Assembly (NCBI GenBank): GCA_018223125.1
Contig: JAAEZA010000025.1
Location: 1-56,054 of the forward strand
Origin: Paracoccaceae bacterium
GTDB lineage: Bacteria > Pseudomonadota > Alphaproteobacteria > Rhodobacterales > Rhodobacteraceae
Reading direction: 5' to 3'
Length of the DNA: 56,054 nt
Shown here piece by piece: positions 37,532-45,991 of this stretch (its first letter is position 1; each line of letters starts with the position of its first letter). The position numbers were made by a program, and so were the translations under genes. The notes below the pieces were generated by a model. It was not told where the DNA came from. It saw nothing but the letters and a program-made list of their open reading frames with translations, and ran no database searches.

Positions 37532-38241
37532 ATGCACGGGTGTGAAACCTCGGCGTCGATCACCACGGGCAGATGATCGGAAGCTTTTGCAGCCAGTGCA
37601 GAATGATGGACGTGGCTCGACACCTGACGGATGCTGCCGCGCAATACAAAGCGGTCAAGCGGGGCGGTGGGACGGGCGGCGTGAAAGCTGTTGCCGGGAA
37701 GAACCATTTCGGCCTCTCGCCCCAGCAGATCGCCGGTCTGTCTACCCCGCGCCCAAATGTTAAAGTCTCCTGCCATAAGCACCGGATGATCGGCCCGCTC
37801 CATATAGGCGCGTAAGGCAGAAAGCTGGCGTGCGCGGATGCGGCGCGTCAGTCCAAGGTGCACACCGATGATTTCCAGTCCGGGTTCGGCAAAGCGTGCC
37901 GCCACCGCGCCGCGCGGCTCAAGTGCGGGCAGGTGTATGCGGTTGCTTCGCTCCAGATTGAGCCCGCCTTGCCGGTAAAGAATGGCATTGCCGTGCCAGC
38001 CGTGACTGCGAGGTCTGATTGAGAGATCGACCAAGACATACCCGAGATCGCTTTGTAGCCGCGTGGCAGGCAAAACGCCGGACCGCTGGCCGACCCTTTT
38101 ATCGGATTCCTGTAGTACCACCACATCAGCGTCAATTTCATGCAGGACTTGTACAATCCGTTCGGCATCCCGCCGCCAGTCCAGACCGACCGCCTTGCGG
38201 ATATTGTAGCTGGCCACACGTAATTGTGTTCGTTTCTGCAT
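37528..38241 (-). CDS. Endonuclease/exonuclease/phosphatase family protein
   Basis: The 237-residue product has the EEP fold signature: VASYNIRKAVG (about residue 8), VVVLQESD with the metal Glu (about 44), VLMAGDFNIW (about 150) and SDHLPVVID with the catalytic Asp-His near the C-terminus. Members cleave DNA, RNA or phospholipid head groups. Translational overlap with cls suggests a membrane-lipid role, but this is inference. The start at 38241 is tentative; a TTG at 38295 would add 18 residues. Confidence 0.8.
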   Translation of the reverse strand: MQKRTQLRVASYNIRKAVGLDWRRDAERIVQVLHEIDADVVVLQESDKRVGQRSGVLPATRLQSDLGYVLVDLSIRPRSHGWHGNAILYRQGGLNLERSNRIHLPALEPRGAVAARFAEPGLEIIGVHLGLTRRIRARQLSALRAYMERADHPVLMAGDFNIWARGRQTGDLLGREAEMVLPGNSFHAARPTAPLDRFVLRGSIRQVSSHVHHSALAAKASDHLPVVIDAEVSHPCI

Positions 38242-38617
38242 GGGAGGATATTTTGACCTTTTCGGCTTGGCCCCGCTGCCGGTGGTAGGAGACAATTTAT
38301 TCGTTATTCATTTGTTATATAAGCGTGGATCGCCTCAAAGCAATTTTTGACGCTGTCTTGGGCGCAGTTTAAAGGGCCTGAATTGTTTCGGTAGATTCCT
38401 GCCTGTTTTTGTAAGGAACCGGCAGGGGTGATTGACTATCAGCAGGCAAGTGCCTAGCTTTTTGATATGTTGAACAAAGCTGAACTTTCGCGATTTCCTT
38501 TACTCAACCGCTCTTAACCCCGGGCGGTATGGGCGCACGTGCGCTTGCGAAGCTTCCTGGGGCGTTTTTCGAACAGTCAGCTGTGAAACAGGATGCCATG
38601 GCGTCCGAGGAGTAAAC
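38242..38617. other. 376-bp intergenic region with palindromes
   Basis: This is the longest gap in the window, between the divergent EEP and Rnk-like genes. It holds a perfect 12-bp palindrome GCGCACGTGCGC (38533-38544) about 74 bp upstream of the Rnk-like start. A 6-bp stem (CCTGCC 38398-38403, GGCAGG 38421-38426) is also present. TTGACT (38432-38437) with TAGCTT (38455-38460) at 17-bp spacing is a weak promoter candidate. I see no coding sequence, tRNA or known RNA in it. Confidence 0.5.
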
Positions 38618-39082
38618 ATGAGCAATATCCGCCGTCCATTAGAAACCAGCCTTGATACGCGCGGTCATTCAAACCGTCTGCCCGCCAAAGTGCCACCGTT
38701 TTCCGGTGCGATCAGCGATCAGGAGCATCAACAGCTTCAGCGTCATTTGCGCCAGTGTGAAACAGGCCGGCGTCCGTCTACGCCACTGATCACGGCCCTG
38801 TTGAAGCGCAAGATTTTCGGTGCGCGGGTGCTTGATACCGTGCAGGTCTGTGACGCTGTTACCGGCGGTAGCGTGGTCGCCTATACCATTGACGGCGGTC
38901 CGGAACGCTCCGGCCTGCTTGTGCACCGCGCAAGGCCCGGTGTCGGGGGCGGCGTTATTCCTGTGTCCTCCGTTCTCGGGGCAACGCTGATCGGAATGCG
39001 CGCAGGCGAAGACGCCCCCCTCCTCTGCGAGGATGGAACAACAGCTACCCTGCGGGTGGAACACGTCAGCGCGACCGCCTGA
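38618..39082 (+). CDS. GreA/Rnk C-terminal domain protein, divergent copy
   Basis: The 154-residue product has a C-terminal FKBP-like GreA/GreB-C fold (about residues 75-150, SVVAYTIDGGPERSGLLVHR then VIPVSSVLGATLIGMRAGED) after a charged, probably helical N-terminus. It looks like a divergent relative of the nucleoside diphosphate kinase regulator Rnk, which binds RNA polymerase. GAGGAG six bases upstream supports the start. A closer Rnk homologue follows 96 bp downstream on the same strand. Confidence 0.7.
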   Translation: MSNIRRPLETSLDTRGHSNRLPAKVPPFSGAISDQEHQQLQRHLRQCETGRRPSTPLITALLKRKIFGARVLDTVQVCDAVTGGSVVAYTIDGGPERSGLLVHRARPGVGGGVIPVSSVLGATLIGMRAGEDAPLLCEDGTTATLRVEHVSATA

Positions 39083-39178
39083 CGTAACTCCCCTAATCTG
39101 AAAAACTTTCTTCCGGTGCGGCATTGCTGTGCCGGATTTTGCCGACTGCATCCAGTATCATTACAAGGAGATCACGTA

Positions 39179-39613
39179 ATGTCCCTATCCCCTGCGGCGA
39201 GCCGCAAAACACGCACCCCCCGCGCGCCTAAGATTGTTATTAACGAAGCCGAACTCGGCCACATTGAGGCGCTGGCAGAGGGCGCGCTGGATCGAAATCC
39301 CGATCTTGCCGATCGCCTGTTGGGGGAACTGGGTCGTGCGCGGATCGTAAAACCTGCAAAGCTGCCCGTGGACGTGGTCTCTATCGGGCGTAAGGTGACA
39401 TATCGCGACGAGACAACGGGACAGGTGAAATCGGTCACGCTGGTCTACCCCGAAGCGGCTGATATCGACCGGCAGAAGATTTCCGTAATGACGCCGATCG
39501 GTGTGGCGCTTCTGGGGCTTGCCAAAGGGGCCAGTTTCTTCTGGGACACCAGAGACGACGAGCGCCGGACACTTACTGTCATCGAAGTTGAGTCACAGAC
39601 AGAAGGTGCATAA
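39179..39613 (+). CDS. rnk: Nucleoside diphosphate kinase regulator (Rnk-like)
   Basis: The 144-residue product has a short N-terminal helical part (INEAELGHIEALAEGALDRN) and the GreA/GreB C-terminal fold with VTYRDETTGQVKSVTLVYPE and ISVMTPIGVALLGLAKGASF, both typical of Rnk. Rnk binds RNA polymerase near the secondary channel and competes with Gre factors and DksA. The start at 39179 has AAGGAG eight bases upstream. It is convergent with the alpha/beta hydrolase gene. Confidence 0.82.
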   Translation: MSLSPAASRKTRTPRAPKIVINEAELGHIEALAEGALDRNPDLADRLLGELGRARIVKPAKLPVDVVSIGRKVTYRDETTGQVKSVTLVYPEAADIDRQKISVMTPIGVALLGLAKGASFFWDTRDDERRTLTVIEVESQTEGA

Positions 39614-39632
39614 CCGGAACACCCTCAGGCGG

Positions 39633-40475
39633 TCACGGGCCCGACAGTATCTCGCGGATAATGCGGATGTCATCTGGCCGTGACAGGCTGGGTGCGTGGC
39701 CGCAACCGGCAAACTCCGTCAGTTTCGGTTCAGGTCCGCTGGCACACATACGCGCCGCAATCTCTGCGGTTAGCATATCGGATGAAACCCCGCGCAGGAC
39801 ATGGGTTGGTGATGTGATCTGTTCCCATCTGGACCAGCTTTGCAGCTCGTCTGCCGAGGCGGAAAACTGGATGGTGATTGCGGGGTCATAATGTAGCGTC
39901 AGATCTCCGCTGGCGGTCCGGCGCAGGGACGTGCGCGCCATGCGCTGCCAGAATTCATCTTCCGCAGGACCGAAAGGGTGATAGGCGCCACGCAGCCAGT
40001 TTTCGCCTGCATTAAATCCGGCAAATCGCGGTAGGTCGCCGACGTAGGACAGGATGCGATCTATCGAGGTTTTTGGCACTTCAGGACCAATATCATTAAT
40101 GACCAGTTGCTTAATCCGGTCCGCATCCCGTCCGGAAGCCAGCCGCATTCCGATCAAACCGCCCATCGACGTTCCAAGCCACGACACAGCTTCAAGCCCG
40201 TAGACATCCATAAGATCTGCGCTGATGCCTGCGTAGTATTCGACCGAATATTCCGCCTCGGGATTGGCAGACCAACTGGACAGTCCCCGCCCGATCATAT
40301 CAGGGCAGAGCACGAAGTAGCTGTCAGACAGGGCACGGGCCAGTTCGTCAAAATCCCGCCCTGTCCGTGCCATGGCGTGGGAAAGGACCAGCGGCGGATT
40401 GGTGGAGTTTCCCCACTCAGTGACGTGGATTTCATGATCCATCACCGGAACCATTACAAAACGCGGGCCGGTCAT
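39633..40475 (-). CDS. Alpha/beta hydrolase
   Basis: The 280-residue protein has the nucleophile elbow GTSMGG (about residues 100-105), an oxyanion segment LSHAMARTGRDF, the acid region near residue 230 and the catalytic His in FAGCGHAPSL (about 263). It lacks a signal peptide. Its start overlaps the LivM-type permease stop by 4 bp, so it is the last gene of the transport operon and probably hydrolyses the imported compound, such as an ester or a ring-cleavage product. No closer substrate can be given. Confidence 0.85.
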   Translation of the reverse strand: MTGPRFVMVPVMDHEIHVTEWGNSTNPPLVLSHAMARTGRDFDELARALSDSYFVLCPDMIGRGLSSWSANPEAEYSVEYYAGISADLMDVYGLEAVSWLGTSMGGLIGMRLASGRDADRIKQLVINDIGPEVPKTSIDRILSYVGDLPRFAGFNAGENWLRGAYHPFGPAEDEFWQRMARTSLRRTASGDLTLHYDPAITIQFSASADELQSWSRWEQITSPTHVLRGVSSDMLTAEIAARMCASGPEPKLTEFAGCGHAPSLSRPDDIRIIREILSGP

Positions 40476-41554
40476 CCGCGCGCCCCTTTTTGCGTGATGG
40501 TTCCAACGATGCCCTTGGGAAAGAAATACACCAGCAGGATGAATATGATGCCCAGCCAGAACAGCCAGCGGTCAGGGTTCAGAAGTTCCGGCAGCAGCGG
40601 AATACCGGCGGTTGCTTCGGCGGCAACACCCATCAGGTCCCGCAGGTAATATTGTGCGATTACCATCAGTACCGCCCCGATGACGGCACCCCACATGGTG
40701 CCCATGCCCCCGATCACCACCATCAACAGGATGTCGATCATAATCGCAAAAGACAGCGCGGTGTCAGGTCCGGTGTATTTCAACCAGACAGCGTAAACCG
40801 TGCCGGCAAGGCTCGCGATGGCGGCAGAGAGGCAAAAGACAAAGGTGCGGTAGGCGACAACACGGTAGCCGATTGCCTCGGCGCGGGCCTCGTTCTCGCG
40901 GATGGCTTTCAGGACGGTGCCAAGCGGCGATCCCACCAGTCGCAGCATGACGAAGAACAACAACAGGCAGGTCACAAAGACGAAGTAATAGGCGGCAAGC
41001 TTGCCATTCATTTTGACACCGAAGAGGCGCAACACCTTGCCGTCCTCATCTACCATCAGTTTAAAGGCCGGTTTGAACAGGTCCGGTGCGCGGTAGGTAA
41101 TCCCGTCCTCGCCCCCTGTGAAATGGGACAGTTGCGAGGCCAGAACCAGCGCGACAGAGGCGGCCGCCAGTGTGATCATGGCAAAGAAGATTGCCTTCAC
41201 ACGCAGGCTCAGCAGGCCGATCGCCGTGGCCACCACAAGGGATACCAGCACGCCCGCCAGCCCGCCAAGGATCACCGCATCCCATCCCGGCCCCATCTGG
41301 CGCAGCAGGATCGCCGCACCATATGCGCCGAAGCCAAAGAACATGGTGTGGGCAAAACTGACGATACCTGTGTAGCCGATCAACAGATCATAGCTCGCTA
41401 CCAGCACGATAAAAACACAGATCCGCGCGGCGACTTCCAATGCGCGCACGTCCTGAAACAGGAAGGGGGCGAAACACAGCAGGGCTGCAATCAGCAATAC
41501 CGTGGATTTGACAGCAATATCACCGAAGCTTGGTTTGGAGAGAGAAGCAGACAT
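40472..41554 (-). CDS. ABC transporter permease (LivM type)
   Basis: The 360-residue membrane protein has the LivM pattern: LIGYTGIVSFAHTMFFGFGAYGAA near residue 58, AIRENEARAEAIGY near residue 220 and VVIGGMGTMWGAVIGAV near residue 285. The cytoplasmic EAA-like loop contacts the ATPases. Its ATG directly follows the stop of the LivH-type gene. Confidence 0.92.
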   Translation of the reverse strand: MSASLSKPSFGDIAVKSTVLLIAALLCFAPFLFQDVRALEVAARICVFIVLVASYDLLIGYTGIVSFAHTMFFGFGAYGAAILLRQMGPGWDAVILGGLAGVLVSLVVATAIGLLSLRVKAIFFAMITLAAASVALVLASQLSHFTGGEDGITYRAPDLFKPAFKLMVDEDGKVLRLFGVKMNGKLAAYYFVFVTCLLLFFVMLRLVGSPLGTVLKAIRENEARAEAIGYRVVAYRTFVFCLSAAIASLAGTVYAVWLKYTGPDTALSFAIMIDILLMVVIGGMGTMWGAVIGAVLMVIAQYYLRDLMGVAAEATAGIPLLPELLNPDRWLFWLGIIFILLVYFFPKGIVGTITQKGARG

Positions 41555-42547
41555 CTATTTCACCGCCGGACGCAGGCCGTTTGGCCGCCACAAAAGGATT
41601 ATGGTCATCAGGATCATATTGGAGGCCAGTGCCAGTTTCGGTGCCAGAAAGCCCACATAATTAGCTGTCAGCCCCACCATGATGGCGCCAAGCAGCGTGC
41701 CTTTAATGGAACCGAGCCCGCCAATGATCACAACGATAAAGACAACGATCATCATCTCGCCGCCAAGGGCAGGGGTGATCAGGGTTTCATACCCCGCCCA
41801 CATCGCCCCGCCCACTGCGGCCAGAGCCGAGCCGACCATAAAGACGCCGATAAAAAGGCGGTCGATGCGAAAGCCGAGTGCCTCAACCATCTCGCGGTTT
41901 TCGACGCCTGCACGCACCAGCAGCCCGATCCGGGATCGGTTCAGCACCAGATACAGCCCGATAAAGGCGACCAGCCCCAAGCCGAAGGCGAACAGCCGGT
42001 AGATTTCTACGCTGACATTGCCAAGAATGATCGCGCCTTCCAGAAAATGCGGGCGCAAAACGGTGATCGGTGTGCCACCCCAAAGGGCCAGAATGATCTG
42101 TTCTGATACGATCAGCGCGCCCATTGTAATCAGGATCTGGCGCAGGTGGTCATGGTACACAGGGCGGATGATGACGGATTCAAAGAACCACCCCGCCGCC
42201 AACCCGAAAGAGACTGCCGCAAGCAGCGCGAACACCAAAGCCATAGAATTGAGAAACACACTGTCTGCCCCGACCCAACCGCCGAGCAGGGAAAGGACCG
42301 TGGCGGCAACGAAGGCCCCGAAGCTGATAAAGGCGGAATGGCCGAAATTCAGCACATCCATCAGACCGAAAATCAGGCTGAGACCCGAGGCCATCAGGAA
42401 CACCATCATCCCCATGGACAGCCCCGCTATTGTCAGCGTGGCCCAAGATGCCGGAGCGCCGATCAGCACAAACGCCCCGAGCGCGAGTCCGGCGGGAAGC
42501 AGGTAAACCCCGCCCATACGCCCTAAAATATTTGAAAGATTTTCCAT
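41555..42547 (-). CDS. ABC transporter permease (LivH type)
   Basis: The 330-residue membrane protein has GLMDVLNFGHSAFISFGAF near residue 60, a cytoplasmic segment with AGVENREMVEALGFRIDRLF near residue 212 and FIVVIIGGLGSIKGTLLGAI near residue 265. It forms the channel with the LivM-type protein. It is 8 bp after the LivF-type gene. Confidence 0.92.
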   Translation of the reverse strand: MENLSNILGRMGGVYLLPAGLALGAFVLIGAPASWATLTIAGLSMGMMVFLMASGLSLIFGLMDVLNFGHSAFISFGAFVAATVLSLLGGWVGADSVFLNSMALVFALLAAVSFGLAAGWFFESVIIRPVYHDHLRQILITMGALIVSEQIILALWGGTPITVLRPHFLEGAIILGNVSVEIYRLFAFGLGLVAFIGLYLVLNRSRIGLLVRAGVENREMVEALGFRIDRLFIGVFMVGSALAAVGGAMWAGYETLITPALGGEMMIVVFIVVIIGGLGSIKGTLLGAIMVGLTANYVGFLAPKLALASNMILMTIILLWRPNGLRPAVK

Positions 42548-42555
42548 GATACTCC

Positions 42556-43260
42556 TCAGGCAGACAGGCTTAGCAGCCGCTCTTGCAATTCAGTGTCAGC
42601 GGCAAAATCCGCCATTGGTCCCGCATGGGCCACCAGCCCGTCGTCAATCACCGCCATGTCGCGCCCGATGCTTTTGGCAAAGTGGAAATTCTGCTCCACC
42701 AGCAGGATCGTGGCGCTTTGGGAAATCTCGCGGAAGGCTTCGGCCATTGCCGCAACGATCGACGGGGCAAGCCCTTTAGTCGGTTCGTCAATCAGGATCA
42801 GCGCACGGGGTTCGATAATGGCGCGGGCCACGGCAAGCATCTGTTTCTGCCCACCAGACAGGCTCCACGCTTGTTTGGTCCAGAACTGCTCCAGTGCCGG
42901 AAACAGCGCGTAAATCCGTTTCAGGCGGGGTTGGTCAAATCGTCCTTTATCTGTGGCAAGGATCAGGTTTTCTTCAACCGTCAGACCGCCAAAGATACCC
43001 ATATTTTCCGGCACATAGGCAATCCCTTTGCGGGCAATATCAGCAGTGTGAAGTCCGGTAATATCCGCACCGCGAAAGGTGACGGAACCGGGGGTCGGGT
43101 TCCAAAGCCCCATGATCGACCGTAGGGTTGTTGTCTTGCCCGCGCCATTGCGCCCCAGCAAAACAAAAACGCCGCCTTCGGGAATATCCAGCGTCACACC
43201 GTGCAGCACGGCGTATTGGCCGATGTCGGTTTTCATATTGTTCAGGCTCAGAAGGGTCAC
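42556..43260 (-). CDS. ABC transporter ATP-binding protein (LivF type)
   Basis: The 234-residue ATPase has Walker A GRNGAGKTT (about residue 36), signature LSGGQKQMLAVARAI, Walker B LILIDEPTKGLAP and VVEQN-like LVEQNFHF in place of the switch His. It overlaps the LivG-type gene by 4 bp. Confidence 0.93.
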   Translation of the reverse strand: MTLLSLNNMKTDIGQYAVLHGVTLDIPEGGVFVLLGRNGAGKTTTLRSIMGLWNPTPGSVTFRGADITGLHTADIARKGIAYVPENMGIFGGLTVEENLILATDKGRFDQPRLKRIYALFPALEQFWTKQAWSLSGGQKQMLAVARAIIEPRALILIDEPTKGLAPSIVAAMAEAFREISQSATILLVEQNFHFAKSIGRDMAVIDDGLVAHAGPMADFAADTELQERLLSLSA

Positions 43261-44024
43261 GCGGTTTCCTCCGTTGCGGTGCCAAGATAGACATCCCGCA
43301 CAATCTGGCTCGACATCACCTCATCGGGGGCGCCGTCCGCCAGCAGTTCGCCGTTGTGCAACACGATGATCCGGTCCGCCAGTTTGCGCACCACATCCAT
43401 TTTGTGTTCCACCAGCAGCACGGTTTTGCTCGGGTCTGCCTTGATCTGGAAAATCAGATCCAGCACATCGGGCGCATGATCCAGCGACATGCCAGCCGTG
43501 GGTTCGTCAAACATGTAAATATCCGGTTCCATCGCCATCAGAAGGGCGACTTCCAGTTTGCGCTGGTCGCCGTGGGGCAGGGCGGCAGCGGTGGTATGGG
43601 CGACACCGGACAGGCGGGTTTCTTCCAGATAATGTTCCGCCTTGCGGGTCAGTTCGGTAAAGCTGTCGGCGCGGCGCAACACACGCCAGCCGTGGCCGGA
43701 ACGGGCCTGCACCGCAAGGCGGATGTTTTCCAACACGCTGAGTTGCGGAAACAGGTTGGTCAGCTGGAAGGCCCGCCCGACCCCGAGCCGTGCACGGGCC
43801 GAAGGGGACAGACCGACAAGGTTTTGCCCGCCTTTCAGAACCTGCCCCGAGGTTGCAGCCAACTGGCCGGAGATCAGGTTGAAATAGGTGGTTTTACCCG
43901 CCCCGTTCGGCCCGACGATGACTGTCAGTTCACCGGGATGAAAGGCGCAGGACACCTGGTTGACGGCGACATGACCCCCGAAACGGATGGTCAGATCCCG
44001 CGTGACGAGGGATGGTTCGGACAT
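43257..44024 (-). CDS. ABC transporter ATP-binding protein (LivG type)
   Basis: The 255-residue ATPase has Walker A GPNGAGKTT (about residue 37), a changed signature LPHGDQRKLEVALLM in place of LSGGQ, Walker B IYMFDEPTAGMS and the switch His in LVEHKMDV. The LPHGDQRK form is seen in a subgroup of LivG proteins and is not a defect. The start at 44024 has AGGAA upstream; a 26-residue in-frame extension is rejected. A stem-loop lies between the binding-protein gene and this gene. Confidence 0.92.
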   Translation of the reverse strand: MSEPSLVTRDLTIRFGGHVAVNQVSCAFHPGELTVIVGPNGAGKTTYFNLISGQLAATSGQVLKGGQNLVGLSPSARARLGVGRAFQLTNLFPQLSVLENIRLAVQARSGHGWRVLRRADSFTELTRKAEHYLEETRLSGVAHTTAAALPHGDQRKLEVALLMAMEPDIYMFDEPTAGMSLDHAPDVLDLIFQIKADPSKTVLLVEHKMDVVRKLADRIIVLHNGELLADGAPDEVMSSQIVRDVYLGTATEETA

Positions 44025-44044
44025 GAAAGAATTTCCTGTTGTCT

Positions 44045-44074
44045 GGACCGGCGCAGCGAGTTGTACGCCGGTCC
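44045..44074 (-). terminator. Stem-loop between binding-protein and ATPase genes
   Basis: A perfect 9-bp stem (GGACCGGCG at 44045-44053, CGCCGGTCC at 44066-44074) with a 12-base loop lies in the 58-bp gap after the binding-protein gene. The U-tract is poor, so partial termination or protection of the upstream mRNA from 3' decay is more likely than full termination. Confidence 0.65.
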
Positions 44075-44082
44075 TTTGGCAA

Positions 44083-45282
44083 TCAGTCGTTGGTACGGCC
44101 AACGGGGATGTTCATCTCGGACGGTTCGATGATGCGCACCAGATCGGGGATCGCCCAGTCTACGTTTTCATCCACGCGGATTTTGAAATGCACCATGGAT
44201 TGCAGTGCCTGATGGTCTTCGGGACGGAAGGTCATTTCGCCTTTCGGGGTCTCCCAGGACATGCCTTCCATCGCCTTGATCAGATCTTCGGTTTCAAGGC
44301 TGTCGGCTGTCTCGATCGCTTTCACAACAGCCAGCGCCGCCGCCATGCCACCGGCTGTAAAGAAATCAGGCGGGCCGTCGAAACGGGCCTGATGTTCCTT
44401 CACCAGCCAGTTGTTCACCGGATTGTCGTAGGCTTCATAGTAGTAATAGACAGCACCTTCCATGCCCGGAAACCGTTTGTAGGTGGGCAGAACCGGCAGG
44501 ATATGCCCGCCCATGGAAATTTCGATGCCATAACGGCTCGGGTCGAGCGCCTGTATCTTGCCCGGCGCATCGCCGCCCCCTGCGATGTAAACAAGGATCA
44601 CCTTGCGGCCTTCCTTATCCTTCAGCGCATTGAACATCCGTTCGGCTGCGGCAGTGAAATCGGCTGTACCTTGGGGAACGTATTCTTCTGTCACGACCGT
44701 GGCACCTGTGCCTTCAAGGGCTGTTTTGAAGGCGGCGATCCCGTCCTGACCGAAGGCGTAGTCTTCCGCAATCGTGGCCACATAGAGGTTTTCATCCGGC
44801 TTCAGCGCCAGCGCCTGTGCCTGCATGTCCATGCTGGAATTGCGCGAGGTTTTGAAAACATAGCGGTTGCTGTCCGGTCCTGTCAGGCTGTCCGCAACGG
44901 CCGGTTCAACGATCAGGATCTTTTCGTATTCCTCGGCAATCGGCAGCATACCTTTGGTCACGCCGGAAGACGTAGCGCCCACAGCCAGCAGCACTTCGTC
45001 ATCACCGTAAGCTTCCGCCAGAACGGCGCGGGCGACATCCGGTTTGAACTGCGTATCCTTAATAATCACTTCAATCGGGTGGCCCTTGACGGTGTTGGTT
45101 CCGTCGGTGGCATATTCCAGACCCAGTTCAAAACCGGTTTGGGCCTGTTTGGAAAAAGCTTCAAAGCTGCTGCCGGACAGGCCGTGGATCAGGGCAATTT
45201 TAATCGGGTCTTCCGCCCATGCGGCGCTCGCAAAAGTGGCCGCGCCGGCCAGTGCAGCGGCCAGACGTGTGAATGTCTTCAT
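44083..45282 (-). CDS. ABC transporter substrate-binding protein (LivK type)
   Basis: The 399-residue periplasmic protein has a signal peptide ending at AAWA (residue 23). The type I fold follows, with KIALIHGLSGSSFEAFSKQA, VGATSSGVTKGML and YEAYDNPVNNWLV. It is first in the operon binding protein-LivG-LivF-LivH-LivM-hydrolase. The family takes amino acids, amides, urea and also aromatic acids; the hydrolase partner slightly favours a non-amino-acid ligand, which is inference. Confidence 0.88.
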   Translation of the reverse strand: MKTFTRLAAALAGAATFASAAWAEDPIKIALIHGLSGSSFEAFSKQAQTGFELGLEYATDGTNTVKGHPIEVIIKDTQFKPDVARAVLAEAYGDDEVLLAVGATSSGVTKGMLPIAEEYEKILIVEPAVADSLTGPDSNRYVFKTSRNSSMDMQAQALALKPDENLYVATIAEDYAFGQDGIAAFKTALEGTGATVVTEEYVPQGTADFTAAAERMFNALKDKEGRKVILVYIAGGGDAPGKIQALDPSRYGIEISMGGHILPVLPTYKRFPGMEGAVYYYYEAYDNPVNNWLVKEHQARFDGPPDFFTAGGMAAALAVVKAIETADSLETEDLIKAMEGMSWETPKGEMTFRPEDHQALQSMVHFKIRVDENVDWAIPDLVRIIEPSEMNIPVGRTND

Positions 45283-45339
45283 AATATCCTCCCATAACGC
45301 GCGCTACGGTGGTTGCCCATCGCAGACCCGTTGTTTAAC

Positions 45340-45350
45340 TTGAACTTCAA
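45340..45350. promoter_or_regulatory. Palindrome in divergent promoter region
   Basis: TTGAA-C-TTCAA is a perfect 5+1+5 palindrome in the gap (45283-45379) between the LivK-type binding-protein gene and the PAS-LuxR gene. It is about 58 bp upstream of the binding-protein start and 30 bp upstream of the regulator start, a fitting place for an operator of the LuxR-type regulator. No promoter boxes are assigned. Confidence 0.4.
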
Positions 45351-45379
45351 AGGTCCAGCATTGGATCCGTTTGGGCAAG

Positions 45380-45985
45380 ATGGTGGAAATACGTATGTGT
45401 TCCGATTTTGGCGATAACTCTTTGGCAGAGTTGGCTTTTGTCCACGCTCCTGTGGGGCTTGTCGTGACCCAGAACCGCGTTATTCGCGAATGTAACGCGG
45501 CTTTTGCGCAGATGTTCGGTTATTCCCGCGATGAATTGCGCGACCAGTTGTTTTCGATCCTCTATCCGTCACAAGAAGAGTTTGTGAACATCCGTGACCG
45601 CGGGGTGCAGCAGTTGCGGGCCACCAACACCTATTGGGACGAAAGGATCATGGCGCGCAAGGATGGCACCCTGTTCTGGTGCCGTGTGCGCGGCCATACC
45701 TTTACGCCGGAAAACCCGCTGGAGCGCGCGGTCTGGAGCTTTGCAGATCTGTCTGCCGTGCGCCCCTATCTTCCGCTGACACGGCGGGAACGGGAAATCC
45801 TGAGCCATCTGTCAGACGGTCTGACCAGCAAGGAAATTGCCCTCAAGCTGGATATTTCCTATCGCACGGTAGAGGTCTACCGCGCCAAGTTGCTCAAGAA
45901 ATTCGGCGTCAGCAATACCGGCGGGCTGTTCCATTCCCTTGGCGGTATCGACAGTGAACATGTGGTGTCGGGGAACCGGAAATAG
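45380..45985 (+). CDS. PAS-LuxR one-component transcriptional regulator
   Basis: The 201-residue product has a PAS sensor domain (about residues 15-125, LAFVHAPVGLVVTQNRVIRE, GYSRDELRDQLFSILYPSQE) and a LuxR/GerE DNA-binding domain (about 135-190, LTRREREILSHLSDGLTSKE and RTVEVYRAKLLKKFGV). There is no receiver domain or kinase, so it senses a ligand directly through PAS. Its divergent position from the LivK-type operon suggests it controls that operon. ATG 45395 is an equally possible start. Confidence 0.85.
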   Translation: MVEIRMCSDFGDNSLAELAFVHAPVGLVVTQNRVIRECNAAFAQMFGYSRDELRDQLFSILYPSQEEFVNIRDRGVQQLRATNTYWDERIMARKDGTLFWCRVRGHTFTPENPLERAVWSFADLSAVRPYLPLTRREREILSHLSDGLTSKEIALKLDISYRTVEVYRAKLLKKFGVSNTGGLFHSLGGIDSEHVVSGNRK

Positions 45986-45991
45986 GCCGGC

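Noticed and set aside
38432-38460. TTGACT and TAGCTT with 17-bp spacing as the promoter of the Rnk-like pair
   Set aside because: The -10 box matches the consensus at only three positions, and alphaproteobacterial promoters are too variable to call it from sequence alone.
40490-42106. A 538-codon open frame on the + strand opposite the LivH/LivM-type genes
   Set aside because: It is antisense to two well-supported permease genes with family motifs, its translation is rich in Gln, His and Lys without any domain, and such long shadows are common in GC-rich coding DNA.
43257-44024. Defective ABC signature (LPHGDQRK) in the LivG-type ATPase
   Set aside because: This form occurs in a known subgroup of LivG-type ATPases and the other motifs are intact.
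43987-45297. A 436-codon open frame on the + strand opposite the LivK-type binding-protein gene
   Set aside because: The opposite strand encodes a clear binding protein with a signal peptide; this frame has no domain.
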